DNA from: Nitrososphaerota archaeon
GTDB taxonomy: Archaea > Thermoproteota > Nitrososphaeria > Nitrososphaerales > Nitrosopumilaceae
NCBI GenBank assembly: GCA_013288545.1
Contig: JABDBR010000008.1
Span: 1-49,456 of the forward strand
Reading direction: 5' to 3'
Length of the DNA: 49,456 nt
The notes under the pieces are model-generated. The model saw only the letters and a program-made list of their open reading frames with translations. It searched no databases and had not been told where the DNA came from. Below are positions 7,997 to 16,603 of the stretch, piece after piece (position 1 is the stretch's first letter; each line of letters opens with the position of its first letter). Both the position numbers and the translations under genes were made by a program.

Positions 7997-8547
7997 TAGC
8001 CATCTGCCCCCTCTTTATCAGAAGAGATCTGCAAGAAGAGATCTGCAAATCTACTCAACATTTTGTCCCAAACATTAGGATGATAAGTTTTGAGTGCGGT
8101 AGATATACTTTGCATGTCTACTATGACATATCGTACTGTCCTGCCTTCTTTTATAGAATTAACCAAGCCAGCTGCCTCAAGTCTAGACATGTGCCAGCTT
8201 ATGGTTGGTGCAGAAAAACCCTTGAAATTTATGATATCACTTTGTGTAGATCGTGGATGTTCCATTAGATATGTGAGAATATCCATGGCAGTTTCTTGTC
8301 TCAGAAAGGCAAGTATGCCATGCTCTGCCTCTAGTATTTCAACTGCATAATAGTGCCTGTAGATATTGATCCTCTTTGATCTTACTTTTCCAGATTTTTC
8401 CAAAATATCCAGATGATGTTGAGTTGCACCCATGCCCACACCTAATTCTCTTGTAATCATTCTAAGATGTGCACCTGGATTTTTTTTAATGTAATCGTAT
8501 ATGCGGGTTCTATTTTCAGAGTCATCTTCATTTTTTTCATTTCGCAA
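7996..8547 (-). CDS. Tandem winged-helix transcriptional regulator
   Basis: 183 residues with two winged helices: one at about 12-72 (NRTRIYDYIKKNPG, LRMITRELGVGMGATQHHLDIL, wing SKRINIYRHYY) and one at about 78-145 (ETAMDILTYLMEHP, FSAPTISWHMSRLEAAGLV, EGRTVRYVI). This resembles archaeal ArsR/MarR-type proteins with duplicated wHTH domains. The start is TTG 8547; no in-frame ATG precedes it. Its stop overlaps the start of the membrane protein at 7673-7996. Confidence 0.8.
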   Translation of the reverse strand: MRNEKNEDDSENRTRIYDYIKKNPGAHLRMITRELGVGMGATQHHLDILEKSGKVRSKRINIYRHYYAVEILEAEHGILAFLRQETAMDILTYLMEHPRSTQSDIINFKGFSAPTISWHMSRLEAAGLVNSIKEGRTVRYVIVDMQSISTALKTYHPNVWDKMLSRFADLFLQISSDKEGADG

Positions 8548-8736
8548 CAGTCTTCTCCTTCTACCACTAGAGATTTGTTATAATAAAGAGTAATGACACT
8601 ATAGGTACAGTCAGCTAAGTATTGATGTTACAATATTCAGTTTCATGTCAGATAACCTGATGAAAGTTAGTCAGATGTTCCTCAATTATAATATACAAAA
8701 TTTGATATTCATATTTTCGAGGTGAAACTACACAAC

Positions 8737-9015
8737 ATGAAAAGCAAGAAAACACTTTTGGCAATTCCACTGATAGCAATTGCAGTAATAGCTATCGGGT
8801 TTGGAATGTCAAGCAACGTATTTGCTCAATCAACCGCATCAACAACACCAGCAGCAGTTGACCAACCAGATGGTCCAAATGATACACATGCTGCAGGTAA
8901 TGGTACAGACAACCAAAAAGATGGAGAAACAGCTGATGACCACAACAGTGCAAAAGAAGGATCAAATGGTGACGGAGATGGAGAGCAAAAAGACCAGACT
9001 GAATTGAAGAAGTAG
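8737..9015 (+). CDS. Small secreted acidic, Asn/Gly/Asp-rich protein
   Basis: 92 residues from ATG 8737 with a clear signal peptide (KSKKTLLAIPLIAIAVIAIGFG, cleavage near VFAQ) and a low-complexity hydrophilic mature part rich in Asp, Gly, Asn, Lys and Gln (NGTDNQKDGETADDHN). GAGGTGA at 8719-8725 is a good Shine-Dalgarno site 12 nt before the ATG and overlaps the alternative GTG 8722. Function unknown; secreted or surface-associated. Confidence 0.7.
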   Translation: MKSKKTLLAIPLIAIAVIAIGFGMSSNVFAQSTASTTPAAVDQPDGPNDTHAAGNGTDNQKDGETADDHNSAKEGSNGDGDGEQKDQTELKK

Positions 9016-9230
9016 AGAAAATCCGCGCTTCTTCTATTTTTCCAATTTAAATCCCTCTTTTTACTCAAATTTCAAATCATTTGGAGGCATACAATATCTA
9101 ATTGGATTTTTATTTAGTCAAGTGTACCTATAGCATAATATACAAAGTCACTAGAAAAATCACAAATTGGAAAGTCACTCGGACTGTTTATTATGATAAT
9201 TAGTATCAACTACATACATAGTGAAAAAAA

Positions 9231-10010
9231 ATGAAAGATAAAGATCACCAGTCAGGGGCTCAAGTAATGTTAAACAAGGTGCCCGAAATCACGTTGTTCT
9301 TTTGGGTGATCAAGATCCTATGCACCACTGTCGGTGAGACAGGTGCAGATTTTTTAAATACAAAGTTGAATCTGGGACTCAACGGAGTAACATTAATCAT
9401 GGGAACAATTCTTGCTGTAACGCTAATCTTTCAGTTCAAATCCAAAAAATATGTGCCCGGAATCTACTGGTTTGCAGTTGTTCTAATAAGCATAGTAGGA
9501 ACTCTCATCACAGACAATTTGACTGACAGACTTGGGATACCTTTGATGATCACTACCATAGTCTTCACCGTCTCACTTTCAATAGTCTTTGCTGTTTGGT
9601 ATAAGAGAGAAAAAACATTGTCAATACATACAATCATCACTACCAGAAGAGAGGCGTTTTATTGGCTGGCCATTTTATTTACATTTGCACTTGGAACAGC
9701 TGCAGGGGATCTATTAGCTGAGACCATAAACCTGGGTTACCTGCTCTCTGCAATCATTTTTGGAGTTTTGATTGCATCTGTTGCGATAAGTCATTTCGTT
9801 TTCAAGGTAAATGCTATTTTGGCATTTTGGATAGCATACATTCTAACTCGTCCTCTGGGGGCTTCGATAGGTGACTACCTTTCGCAAGATTTGAGCAACA
9901 GTGGCTTGGGACTGGGAACTGTACTAACAAGCATGATTTTCCTTGCTACGATCTTAGTTGCAGTTATCTATCTAGCAATAACAAAAAAAGACGTCATTAG
10001 AATAAAGTGA
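9231..10010 (+). CDS. COG4705-like multi-helix membrane protein
   Basis: 259 residues with about eight hydrophobic helices in two related halves: each half carries a conserved motif (TTVGETGADFLN near residues 32-43; GTAAGDLLAETINLG near 146-160), and a further GASIGDYLSQ near 211. The motif set matches the uncharacterised COG4705 membrane family found in bacteria and archaea. Transport is plausible from the acidic residues inside helices, but no substrate is known to me. Preceded by about 210 nt of non-coding DNA. Confidence 0.7.
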   Translation: MKDKDHQSGAQVMLNKVPEITLFFWVIKILCTTVGETGADFLNTKLNLGLNGVTLIMGTILAVTLIFQFKSKKYVPGIYWFAVVLISIVGTLITDNLTDRLGIPLMITTIVFTVSLSIVFAVWYKREKTLSIHTIITTRREAFYWLAILFTFALGTAAGDLLAETINLGYLLSAIIFGVLIASVAISHFVFKVNAILAFWIAYILTRPLGASIGDYLSQDLSNSGLGLGTVLTSMIFLATILVAVIYLAITKKDVIRIK

Positions 10011-10046
10011 AGATCTTTGAAAGTCATTGTAACATAACAGATGTTT

Positions 10047-10235
10047 TTACTTGGAAACTTCGCCGAAAATTTTGGTTATCATCATCTGTCCATTTCCACA
10101 AGATGGACATTTCTCAGTCATTTTAAAGATATAATCCCCTTCCTTGAACTTGCGCTTGGAGTCTTTATTGCATCTGTTACACTGCTCAACAGTGTATGGA
10201 TCGAATACCTCTTCTTTTTTCTTGAAAAGCATCAT
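10047..10235 (-). CDS. Small zinc-ribbon protein
   Basis: 62 residues from ATG 10235, whose ATGA overlaps the stop of the DUF1512 gene by 4 nt, the normal sign of coupled translation. Two CxxC knuckles (CNRC at about 18-21, CPSC at about 43-46) define a zinc ribbon; the N-terminus MMLFKKKEEVFDP is typical of small archaeal ribbon proteins. A longer ORF to 10280 lies inside the upstream gene and is unlikely. Function unknown but linked to DUF1512. Confidence 0.75.
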   Translation of the reverse strand: MMLFKKKEEVFDPYTVEQCNRCNKDSKRKFKEGDYIFKMTEKCPSCGNGQMMITKIFGEVSK

Positions 10236-11353
10236 TGTGATACCCCCAACGTGTTTCCAACCCCAATTACTAGTGCACACTGACCTGCCTTTGTGGCACC
10301 CTTTATGATATCATAGACTTGAGTGGAAACCTTGTCAGAGGAATCCGCAATCTCTTTTTTCATCAGAGTGATTGCCTCTTTGATTGACTGTTTTATTACA
10401 ATTGCATAAATAGGAATGTTATGCTTTGTTGCCACTTCTTCTATCTGGAACCTTTCGGTACCAACTCCCCCAATTGCAGCTCCAAATCCTTGGGCAATAG
10501 AGCCAGTCTCTTCCCCCTCTAGTTTCAGGGCAGCATCCACCATAACTATAATGTCAGGCTTGTTTTCAGAAATCATTTTCTCTAGTGCATCTGCAGGCCT
10601 TCCAACTGTTGCAGCAGGACCTTCTGCTTTTAGAAGACACAGTTTTCTGCCCTCAAAGTCTTTTTCGCTCATGACAGTTTCAAGTGCTACAGTCTTTTTT
10701 TCTGTTCCAAGCATCATTTTTCCAACAATCATAGGACCTATTCCATCACCTATTGGTTGTCCCTGCTTGAATGCAGAGACTGCAATCTTGAGTGCTTCTG
10801 CTTCTTCAAGGATAAACGGCATCATCATTTGTAGTGGCAGTATTAACGGAAAGTTGTTTTGTTTCTTTGCGGTAAGGAAAAAGTGTCTCACCATTTTGTA
10901 CAACATGTTCAGCGTGGTTACTGCTTCAAGAATATTGATCACCTGACTTGCTTGTACATGGGACATGCTTGGAGACAAACTTTTTACTTGTTCCCGGGTC
11001 GAGTCCTCCCTTGTTCTCATGATATGTTTTATTTTTGGGATTATTCCATTAGGGTCCATGTCAACTGGCATTATTGTAAAGTACTCAAAATACCTATCAA
11101 GAAATACAGTAGGATCTGTGGAGGGATTTGCAGTATTTTTTACATAAGCAATTAGTTCTTTCCTGGTGTCATCACGATATAATTTGAGCTTCTCAAGTCC
11201 CTTGTTAATTTCAGATGAGGTGACATGAAGCTGGATTCTTTGTCCATATAGCATAAAGACAAAGATTGGCAAAATCCAAACCAACCACATCAAGGGATTT
11301 GAATTGTCGGTGGAACTGAAAAGCTTGTCCAAGTTTGTACCCAAAAAATCCAA
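10232..11353 (-). CDS. DUF1512 family protein
   Basis: 373 residues: one N-terminal transmembrane helix (about 20-37, LMWLVWILPIFVFMLYG), then a long soluble part. The C-terminal half is a Rossmann-like alpha/beta region with GPAATVGRP, IIVMVDAALKLEGEETG, a glycine-rich AQGFGAAIGGVGTERF and YAIVIKQ. This is the archaeal DUF1512 family, whose biochemical role is not established; the conserved acidic and glycine motifs would suit phosphate or nucleotide binding (inference). Forms a two-gene operon with the zinc-ribbon protein. Confidence 0.85.
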   Translation of the reverse strand: MDFLGTNLDKLFSSTDNSNPLMWLVWILPIFVFMLYGQRIQLHVTSSEINKGLEKLKLYRDDTRKELIAYVKNTANPSTDPTVFLDRYFEYFTIMPVDMDPNGIIPKIKHIMRTREDSTREQVKSLSPSMSHVQASQVINILEAVTTLNMLYKMVRHFFLTAKKQNNFPLILPLQMMMPFILEEAEALKIAVSAFKQGQPIGDGIGPMIVGKMMLGTEKKTVALETVMSEKDFEGRKLCLLKAEGPAATVGRPADALEKMISENKPDIIVMVDAALKLEGEETGSIAQGFGAAIGGVGTERFQIEEVATKHNIPIYAIVIKQSIKEAITLMKKEIADSSDKVSTQVYDIIKGATKAGQCALVIGVGNTLGVSQ

Positions 11354-11580
11354 TAGTAAAAAGACCCTATTTTACTAAATTAAATCTTTCAGAGTTTACA
11401 CGTAGTGATTCAACAGCATATCACGATATAACAAATTAAAATAGAAAAAATGTCATCCGGCCTTGGGTGGACATGGCACTTTTTCCCAAGCAATAACATG
11501 CCAACGCATCTATTACTTTCCCTCTTTGCCATTGTTTTTCCCATTTCTGAAGATTCCATGTGTTGCCACATTGTTTCCGT

Positions 11581-11748
11581 TCAGAAATGCAAAACACCGC
11601 CAGAGTCAGAAAACCAAGTCCTTACCTGATGACCTGATTCAAGCGTATCTTCACTTTTGTCAGTCGGATGACTGTCCATTAATACGGCACCGTGGAATAA
11701 AAGCCCGATCAATATAGATCCGGTATATCCAAGTGAAAAATAGACCAA
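11581..11748 (-). CDS. Possible small membrane protein, perhaps frameshifted
   Basis: In the 470-nt gap between 11354 and 11824 the reverse strand has a 55-codon frame from TTG 11748 to TGA 11581. It starts with a convincing transmembrane stretch (YFSLGYTGSILIGLLFHGAVLM) followed by a polar tail (DSHPTDKSEDTLESG). Beyond its stop, a shifted frame continues with protein-like sequence (AFLNGNNVATHGIFRNGK...) to about 11510, hinting at a frameshifted longer gene. No good promoter spacing was found. The remaining gap (11400-11510) holds only oligo-A/T. Confidence 0.35.
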   Translation of the reverse strand: MVYFSLGYTGSILIGLLFHGAVLMDSHPTDKSEDTLESGHQVRTWFSDSGGVLHF

Positions 11749-11824
11749 GTATTCTACAAACTAGAACTAACAATTTGCAGAAAAATTAAATCATTTTTTA
11801 AGCATTTGGAGTACAGATACCACA

Positions 11825-13273
11825 ATGAAACCAAGCCAGGTGGGACCCAGTCTATCCAGAATTGTAAAATGTCCAGTTTCATGGGATAGTCAAGTACGCA
11901 ATTGCTATTCAGTTGATGCAAGCTCCTACATCTTAAAGCCACAGGTTGTTGCATTTCCCCGTAATGAATCAGATGTTGTAAAAATTATAAAATTTGCAAA
12001 AAAACATTGTATTCATGTAACTCCCCGTGGTGCTGGTGCAGGACTTGTGGGCAGTGCACTTGGAAGAGGAATCATTTTAGACATGAGATATTTGGATGAG
12101 ATAAGACTAGGAGTTGACCATGTCAAGGTTGGAAGTGGCGTATTCAAGGGACGTCTTGACAAGATACTTCAAAAGCAAGGCAGGTTCATAGGGCCAGACC
12201 CATCAATAGGCCCGTACTGTACTATAGGCGGAATGATTGGTACCAATGCAAGCGGTATTCATTCCTTAAAGTATGGTAGCATGATAGACAATTTGATTCA
12301 GGTCAGGATGGTAAACTCTTCTGGGACAGTTACAAAATTTCCAGGCAACCACAACTTCAAGGGCATCATAAATAAAATACACTCAAGTGGAAACATGTCA
12401 TTTCCAAAGGTATCCAAAAACTCGTGCGGTTATAGAATTGACAAAATTTCCTCAGAAAAAGATTTGCACAAATTAATTGCAGGCTCGGAGGGCACACTCG
12501 GCATAATAACTTCTGCAAAACTTAGGACATATGTATCTCCAAAAAATATCTTTTTGTACATCATACATTACAAGACACTTTTAGAGGCAGTAAGAAACGT
12601 TCCAAAGATAATTGAATTAAAACCATCCGCAGTAGAGATTGTAGACAGTAACATAACAAAACACATCAAGATCAATGTACCATCACATACTGGTTGTCTT
12701 CTTTTTGTCGAGTTTGACAAAATGATACAATCAAGCAGAAAAAATATTTACAAAATAACATCAGGTAGAATAATCAAGGTAGAATCCAACAAGGATAAGA
12801 TTAAGAAAATATGGAATTTTAGAAACTCTGCACTGGCATACAGTCTACAGAGCCTAGCAAAAAATGAGACAATGCCTAATCTCATAGAGGACGCAGTGGT
12901 TCCAGTAAAGAGACTGCCGCTGCTGCTAAGGATGCTGGACATAATTTCAAAAAAGTATGGCTTCAAAATGATCATATATGGTCATGCCGGAAACGGCAAT
13001 CTACACATCATGTCAATTCTTAAACAAAAGGATGTTCGTCTCATCAAAAAGATTGCAACAGAATTTTTCTTGGGCGTGATATCAATAGGAGGAAGCATAT
13101 CAGGGGAGCATGGAGACGGTCTTGCTAGGTCAGAATTTGTAAAAATGCAATATGACAAAAAAACTTATGATGTTTTCAAACACATAAAAAAAGAGTTTGA
13201 CCCAAAAAATATTCTAAATCCAGGAAAAATAATATCAACCCAGAGTACAGTAATAAGAAACTTGAAGATCTGA
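11825..13273 (+). CDS. FAD-linked oxidase (glycolate/D-lactate dehydrogenase type)
   Basis: 482 residues with an N-terminal PCMH-type FAD-binding domain (about 35-215; VTPRGAGAGLVG, GPDPSIGPYCTIGGMIGTN, AGSEGTLGI) and a C-terminal FAD-oxidase domain (about 240-475; IYGHAGNGNLH, SGEHGDGLARSEFV, DPKNILNPGKI). This is the GlcD/D-lactate dehydrogenase family, which oxidises 2-hydroxy acids and passes electrons to a membrane acceptor. No GlcE/GlcF partner or Cys-rich domain is adjacent, so substrate and acceptor are open. ATTTTTTAAGC about 25 nt before ATG 11825 suggests leaderless transcription. Confidence 0.88.
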   Translation: MKPSQVGPSLSRIVKCPVSWDSQVRNCYSVDASSYILKPQVVAFPRNESDVVKIIKFAKKHCIHVTPRGAGAGLVGSALGRGIILDMRYLDEIRLGVDHVKVGSGVFKGRLDKILQKQGRFIGPDPSIGPYCTIGGMIGTNASGIHSLKYGSMIDNLIQVRMVNSSGTVTKFPGNHNFKGIINKIHSSGNMSFPKVSKNSCGYRIDKISSEKDLHKLIAGSEGTLGIITSAKLRTYVSPKNIFLYIIHYKTLLEAVRNVPKIIELKPSAVEIVDSNITKHIKINVPSHTGCLLFVEFDKMIQSSRKNIYKITSGRIIKVESNKDKIKKIWNFRNSALAYSLQSLAKNETMPNLIEDAVVPVKRLPLLLRMLDIISKKYGFKMIIYGHAGNGNLHIMSILKQKDVRLIKKIATEFFLGVISIGGSISGEHGDGLARSEFVKMQYDKKTYDVFKHIKKEFDPKNILNPGKIISTQSTVIRNLKI

Positions 13274-13276
13274 TTA

Positions 13277-13603
13277 TTACTTTATCCCAGTACCAAGTGG
13301 AACATCTTCAGTCACTGTCAGCCAGAATGGCTTGTCATCAGAATCAGCTGCCAAGAGCATTGCACCAGATTCTATTCCAGCAATTTTTCTTGGTTCAAGA
13401 TTTACAAGAGCTATAACAGTTCTTCCCACTAGTTCTTCTGGTTTGTAATACTGGGCCCCACCAATGATAACATCGCGCTTTTCGTCACCAAGATCAATTG
13501 TACCTTTTATGATTTTTGACTTTCCAGGAATTTCTTCAACTGAGATTACTTTTGCCACTCGTATATCCAGCTTGGCAAAATCATCGTATGTTATCAGATC
13601 CAC
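13277..13603 (-). CDS. MetRS beta-like tRNA-binding protein (EMAP/OB fold)
   Basis: 108 residues forming one tRNA-binding OB domain: LDIRVAKVISVEEIPGKSK, DLGDEKRDVIIGGAQYYKPEEL, GRTVIALVNLEPRKIAGIESGAMLLAA. This is the domain found at the C-terminus of methionyl-tRNA synthetase, encoded here as a stand-alone gene as in many archaea; it would raise tRNA affinity of a catalytic MetRS encoded elsewhere. Start is GTG 13603; a CAATTTTAATC box lies about 25 nt before it. Convergent with the FAD oxidase, the stops 3 nt apart. Confidence 0.9.
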   Translation of the reverse strand: MDLITYDDFAKLDIRVAKVISVEEIPGKSKIIKGTIDLGDEKRDVIIGGAQYYKPEELVGRTVIALVNLEPRKIAGIESGAMLLAADSDDKPFWLTVTEDVPLGTGIK

Positions 13604-13716
13604 GACAAGTGTGATACCATGAGATTAAAATTGATTTCGAAATTGTATCATTTGTTTTGAAAACGCAAGGCATTTTTGCGTTACAACATAAATATGAACA
13701 AATAAAGATCTTTTAC

Positions 13717-14133
13717 ATGGTCCAGATCCAAGCCTCTGTTGAAATTGATGCTTCCATTGATAAAGTTTGGAACATAGTCTCTGATCTTGATTCGGAACCA
13801 AAGTTCTGGAAGGGAACAAAGGAAGTAAGAAACATCTCAAAAGATGGAAACACCATAACACGAGAGGTTACAATAGCTTTCAAGGATTCAAAATGTATGC
13901 AGATAGTGACCATACATCCAAAAGAAAAGATCCAGATCACATTCACAAAGGGAGTAATCGAGGGAACAAAAACTCTCACACTTGCCCAGCAAGATAACAA
14001 GATAAAATTAGATGTTCTCTGGGACATGAAATTAACAGGTATGATGGGAATGTTCACAGGCATGATAAAAAAACACATCCAGAGTGGCTCAGAACAGGCC
14101 CTTGAGAGTATAAAACAAGAAGCCCAGAGATAA
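13717..14133 (+). CDS. SRPBCC (START-like) ligand-binding protein
   Basis: 138 residues from ATG 13717 (MVQIQASVEIDASIDKVWNIVSDL), the standard opening of the SRPBCC/polyketide-cyclase fold, with FWKGTKEV and a C-terminal amphipathic helix (TGMIKKHIQSGSEQALESIKQ). Such proteins bind hydrophobic ligands or act as cyclases/chaperones of lipids. The longer ORF from 13657 adds a non-homologous stretch and is rejected. Six nt before the glycosyltransferase, so probably in one operon; binding of a lipid or isoprenoid glycosyl acceptor is an inference. Confidence 0.8.
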   Translation: MVQIQASVEIDASIDKVWNIVSDLDSEPKFWKGTKEVRNISKDGNTITREVTIAFKDSKCMQIVTIHPKEKIQITFTKGVIEGTKTLTLAQQDNKIKLDVLWDMKLTGMMGMFTGMIKKHIQSGSEQALESIKQEAQR

Positions 14134-14139
14134 ATCAAG

Positions 14140-15345
14140 ATGCATATTTTAGATATCGTAAATTATTTTCTTACAGCCATTATGCTCAGTGTTTCTGTTG
14201 CATGGGTATTTTTGATAAAATCAATGTGGATTACATTTAGGGATTCTCCATTTCTAGACAGATACAATTCCAAGCCGCACCATATGCCAAAAGTATCCAT
14301 TATTTTACCTGCAAGAAATGAGGAGATGTTCATCGAAAAATGCATCAATTCACTTTTAGAGCAAGATTATGAAAATTATGAGATTATAGCAATTGATGAC
14401 ATGTCAGATGATAACACCGGAGAGTTGATAAAAAAAATTGCCAAGAAAAACTCTAAAGTCATACATGTCCAGGCAGGACCCAAACCAGAAAAATGGATTG
14501 GAAAAAACTGGGCATGCATTGAGGGTTTCAAGAGATCATCGGGGGAATTGTTGCTGTTTACCGATGCAGATACAACTCATACAAACAAAACAATCTCTCT
14601 GTCAGTAGACCACCTCCTAAGTGAAGAACTAGATTCGCTTACAGTCATTCCAAAGATGCTTTGTCTTGACTGGTGGACAAAAATTACATTGCCTGTCTTG
14701 TCTACATTTTTGCATACAAGATTTTCTGCACTCAGGGTAAATGACCCTTCCAAAAAGACAGGATATTTCTTTGGAAGCTTTTTTATCATAAAGAGGAAAA
14801 CCTACGAAGCAGTAGGAACACATGAAAGTGTAAAAAGCGAGATTGTTGAAGATGGTGCGCTAGGTAGAAAAGTAAAGGAACAAGGATTCAAGCTAAAAAT
14901 GGTGCGCGGTGAACACCTAGTTGAGGCAGTATGGGCAAGAGACTTGACCACGTTATGGCACGCCCTCAAGAGGCTCATGATACCACTTTACATCCAGTCA
15001 AACAAGATGGCAGTTGGAATATTTTTTGCAGTACTTTTCTTGTTATTCATGCCGTTTCCAATTCTTGCTTACGCGGTATCTTTTGCAAGCATTTCCACAT
15101 CCTTTGAAGTTTTGCTTGGCGCGTCATTATTTGCATCAGGATTATTTTATCTTGGAAGTACAATAGATGCAAAGAAGGGATTGGGTCTTGGATTTCGACA
15201 TGTATTATTTGCCCCGCTTGGCAGTGCAGTTATTGTATCAGGATTTGCAAGTGGGATTTTGCATGCAAAGAAAAGCAATGCAGTGACTTGGAGAGGAAGA
15301 ACATATTCCATATCAGACACTAGGCAAAATCCCATTAGCTTGTGA
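14140..15345 (+). CDS. Family 2 glycosyltransferase, membrane
   Basis: 401 residues: N-terminal helix (about 5-27), GT-A catalytic domain (about 50-260) with VSIILPARNEE, AIDDMSDDNTGE and the metal-binding TDAD (D142/D144), and a processive-type acidic motif (EIVEDGALGRKVKE), then at least three C-terminal helices (about 285-360). Overall shape matches membrane GT2 enzymes of the carotenoid/hopanoid glycosyltransferase kind (CrtQ/HpnB-like). Transfers a nucleotide-activated sugar, likely to a lipid or polyisoprenoid. Directly follows the SRPBCC gene. Confidence 0.87.
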   Translation: MHILDIVNYFLTAIMLSVSVAWVFLIKSMWITFRDSPFLDRYNSKPHHMPKVSIILPARNEEMFIEKCINSLLEQDYENYEIIAIDDMSDDNTGELIKKIAKKNSKVIHVQAGPKPEKWIGKNWACIEGFKRSSGELLLFTDADTTHTNKTISLSVDHLLSEELDSLTVIPKMLCLDWWTKITLPVLSTFLHTRFSALRVNDPSKKTGYFFGSFFIIKRKTYEAVGTHESVKSEIVEDGALGRKVKEQGFKLKMVRGEHLVEAVWARDLTTLWHALKRLMIPLYIQSNKMAVGIFFAVLFLLFMPFPILAYAVSFASISTSFEVLLGASLFASGLFYLGSTIDAKKGLGLGFRHVLFAPLGSAVIVSGFASGILHAKKSNAVTWRGRTYSISDTRQNPISL

Positions 15346-15373
15346 GTAAGGATTATACAGTAATCTTTGACAT

Positions 15374-16501
15374 TTGAAATTCTTGGACAAGACTACGGCA
15401 ATTTTAGGCGGAGTGTATGGAATCATTGTACTAGTTTTGGTATTTGCATTTGTATTTGAACAACAGAAAACAGATCAAACTTCTGCTCTAGGAAATCTTG
15501 TCCAGTCAAGCCCAGGATCACAATTGAGTCTAGCAGATCTTTTTTCCAAATCTCAGGATGGTGTTGTTCAGATCATAGTCCGTAAAACAGGCGACAATTC
15601 TTCAGACAGAGCCATAGGTTCAGGCATTGTATATGATCTTGACGGACATATAATCACAAGTAATCATGTTGTAGAAGATTATCAAAAAATCAGAGTTGTG
15701 TTCCATGATGGTGAATCATATCCAGCCAAAGTAAGTGGTACTGACAGGTTTGCAGACTTGGCAGTAATCAAGGTAGATGCAGACCCACAGACACTACACC
15801 CATTGCCACTAGGGGATTCGTCAAAGCTTCGCATAGGAGACGAAGTAATTGCAATTGGTAGCCCATTTGGTTTGAGTGGATCATTAACATCAGGAATAGT
15901 TAGCCAGTTAGGCAGAATTCTAAATCCCCCAAATATCGAGTCATTTTCAATTCCAAATGTAATCCAGACAGATGCTGCAATAAATCCAGGAAACTCTGGC
16001 GGTCCGCTTTTGGATACCCATGGCGAAGTGATTGGGATCAACACTGCAATTCAAACTCAGACAGGTGAATTTTCAGGAGTTGGTTTTGCAATCCCGTCAA
16101 GTACCATGAAGAGAATCGTTCCATCATTAATACAGTCAGGTCATTACAAGCACCCATGGCTTGGAGTATCAGGAATAACAGTCGATCCAGATCTAGCAGA
16201 GAGTTTGGGCCTTGCCACACATTCAGGTTTTCTTGTTGAAAACATAGTCGCAGATAGTCCAGCCTCCAAGGCAGGTTTGCATGCATCAAACAAGACAATG
16301 ACAATAGATGGGGTCAAGTACAAGTTTGGTGGAGATATCATAACTGGTGTAGATAAAAATCCAGTTTCAAAACTAGAAGACCTTTTAAATTATTTACAGG
16401 ATTACAAATCAGCAGGAGATAAAATGGTCATGCAGATAGTTCGTGATAATAAAACCAGGGATGTAACACTGACATTACAGGAAAGACCATACAGTCAATA
16501 A
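15374..16501 (+). CDS. HtrA/DegP-type membrane-anchored serine protease
   Basis: 375 residues from TTG 15374. An N-terminal signal-anchor helix (about 9-28) precedes a trypsin-like domain with the full triad: H98 (ITSNHVV), D128 (FADLAVI), S208 (NPGNSGGP). One PDZ domain follows (about 240-370; HPWLGVSGI, SPASKAGLH, GGDIITGVD). Likely extracytoplasmic protein quality control. Only one PDZ is present, as in DegS-like enzymes. Weakly spaced (28 nt) after the glycosyltransferase. Confidence 0.93.
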   Translation: MKFLDKTTAILGGVYGIIVLVLVFAFVFEQQKTDQTSALGNLVQSSPGSQLSLADLFSKSQDGVVQIIVRKTGDNSSDRAIGSGIVYDLDGHIITSNHVVEDYQKIRVVFHDGESYPAKVSGTDRFADLAVIKVDADPQTLHPLPLGDSSKLRIGDEVIAIGSPFGLSGSLTSGIVSQLGRILNPPNIESFSIPNVIQTDAAINPGNSGGPLLDTHGEVIGINTAIQTQTGEFSGVGFAIPSSTMKRIVPSLIQSGHYKHPWLGVSGITVDPDLAESLGLATHSGFLVENIVADSPASKAGLHASNKTMTIDGVKYKFGGDIITGVDKNPVSKLEDLLNYLQDYKSAGDKMVMQIVRDNKTRDVTLTLQERPYSQ

Positions 16502-16603
16502 ATGGAACCAAGTACTGAAAAAAATTTCAGATAGATAATTTTGATAACGATGTGATCATTTTTTTGATGCGTATTTATTAAACGGTATTTTTATCAAAAA
16601 ATA

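Noticed and set aside
10416-10946. 176-codon forward frame inside DUF1512
   Set aside because: Opposite-strand shadow of a recognised gene; no coding character of its own.
11463-11717. 84-codon forward frame in the gap before the FAD oxidase
   Set aside because: Composition is not protein-like and the reverse frame with a transmembrane helix explains the region better.
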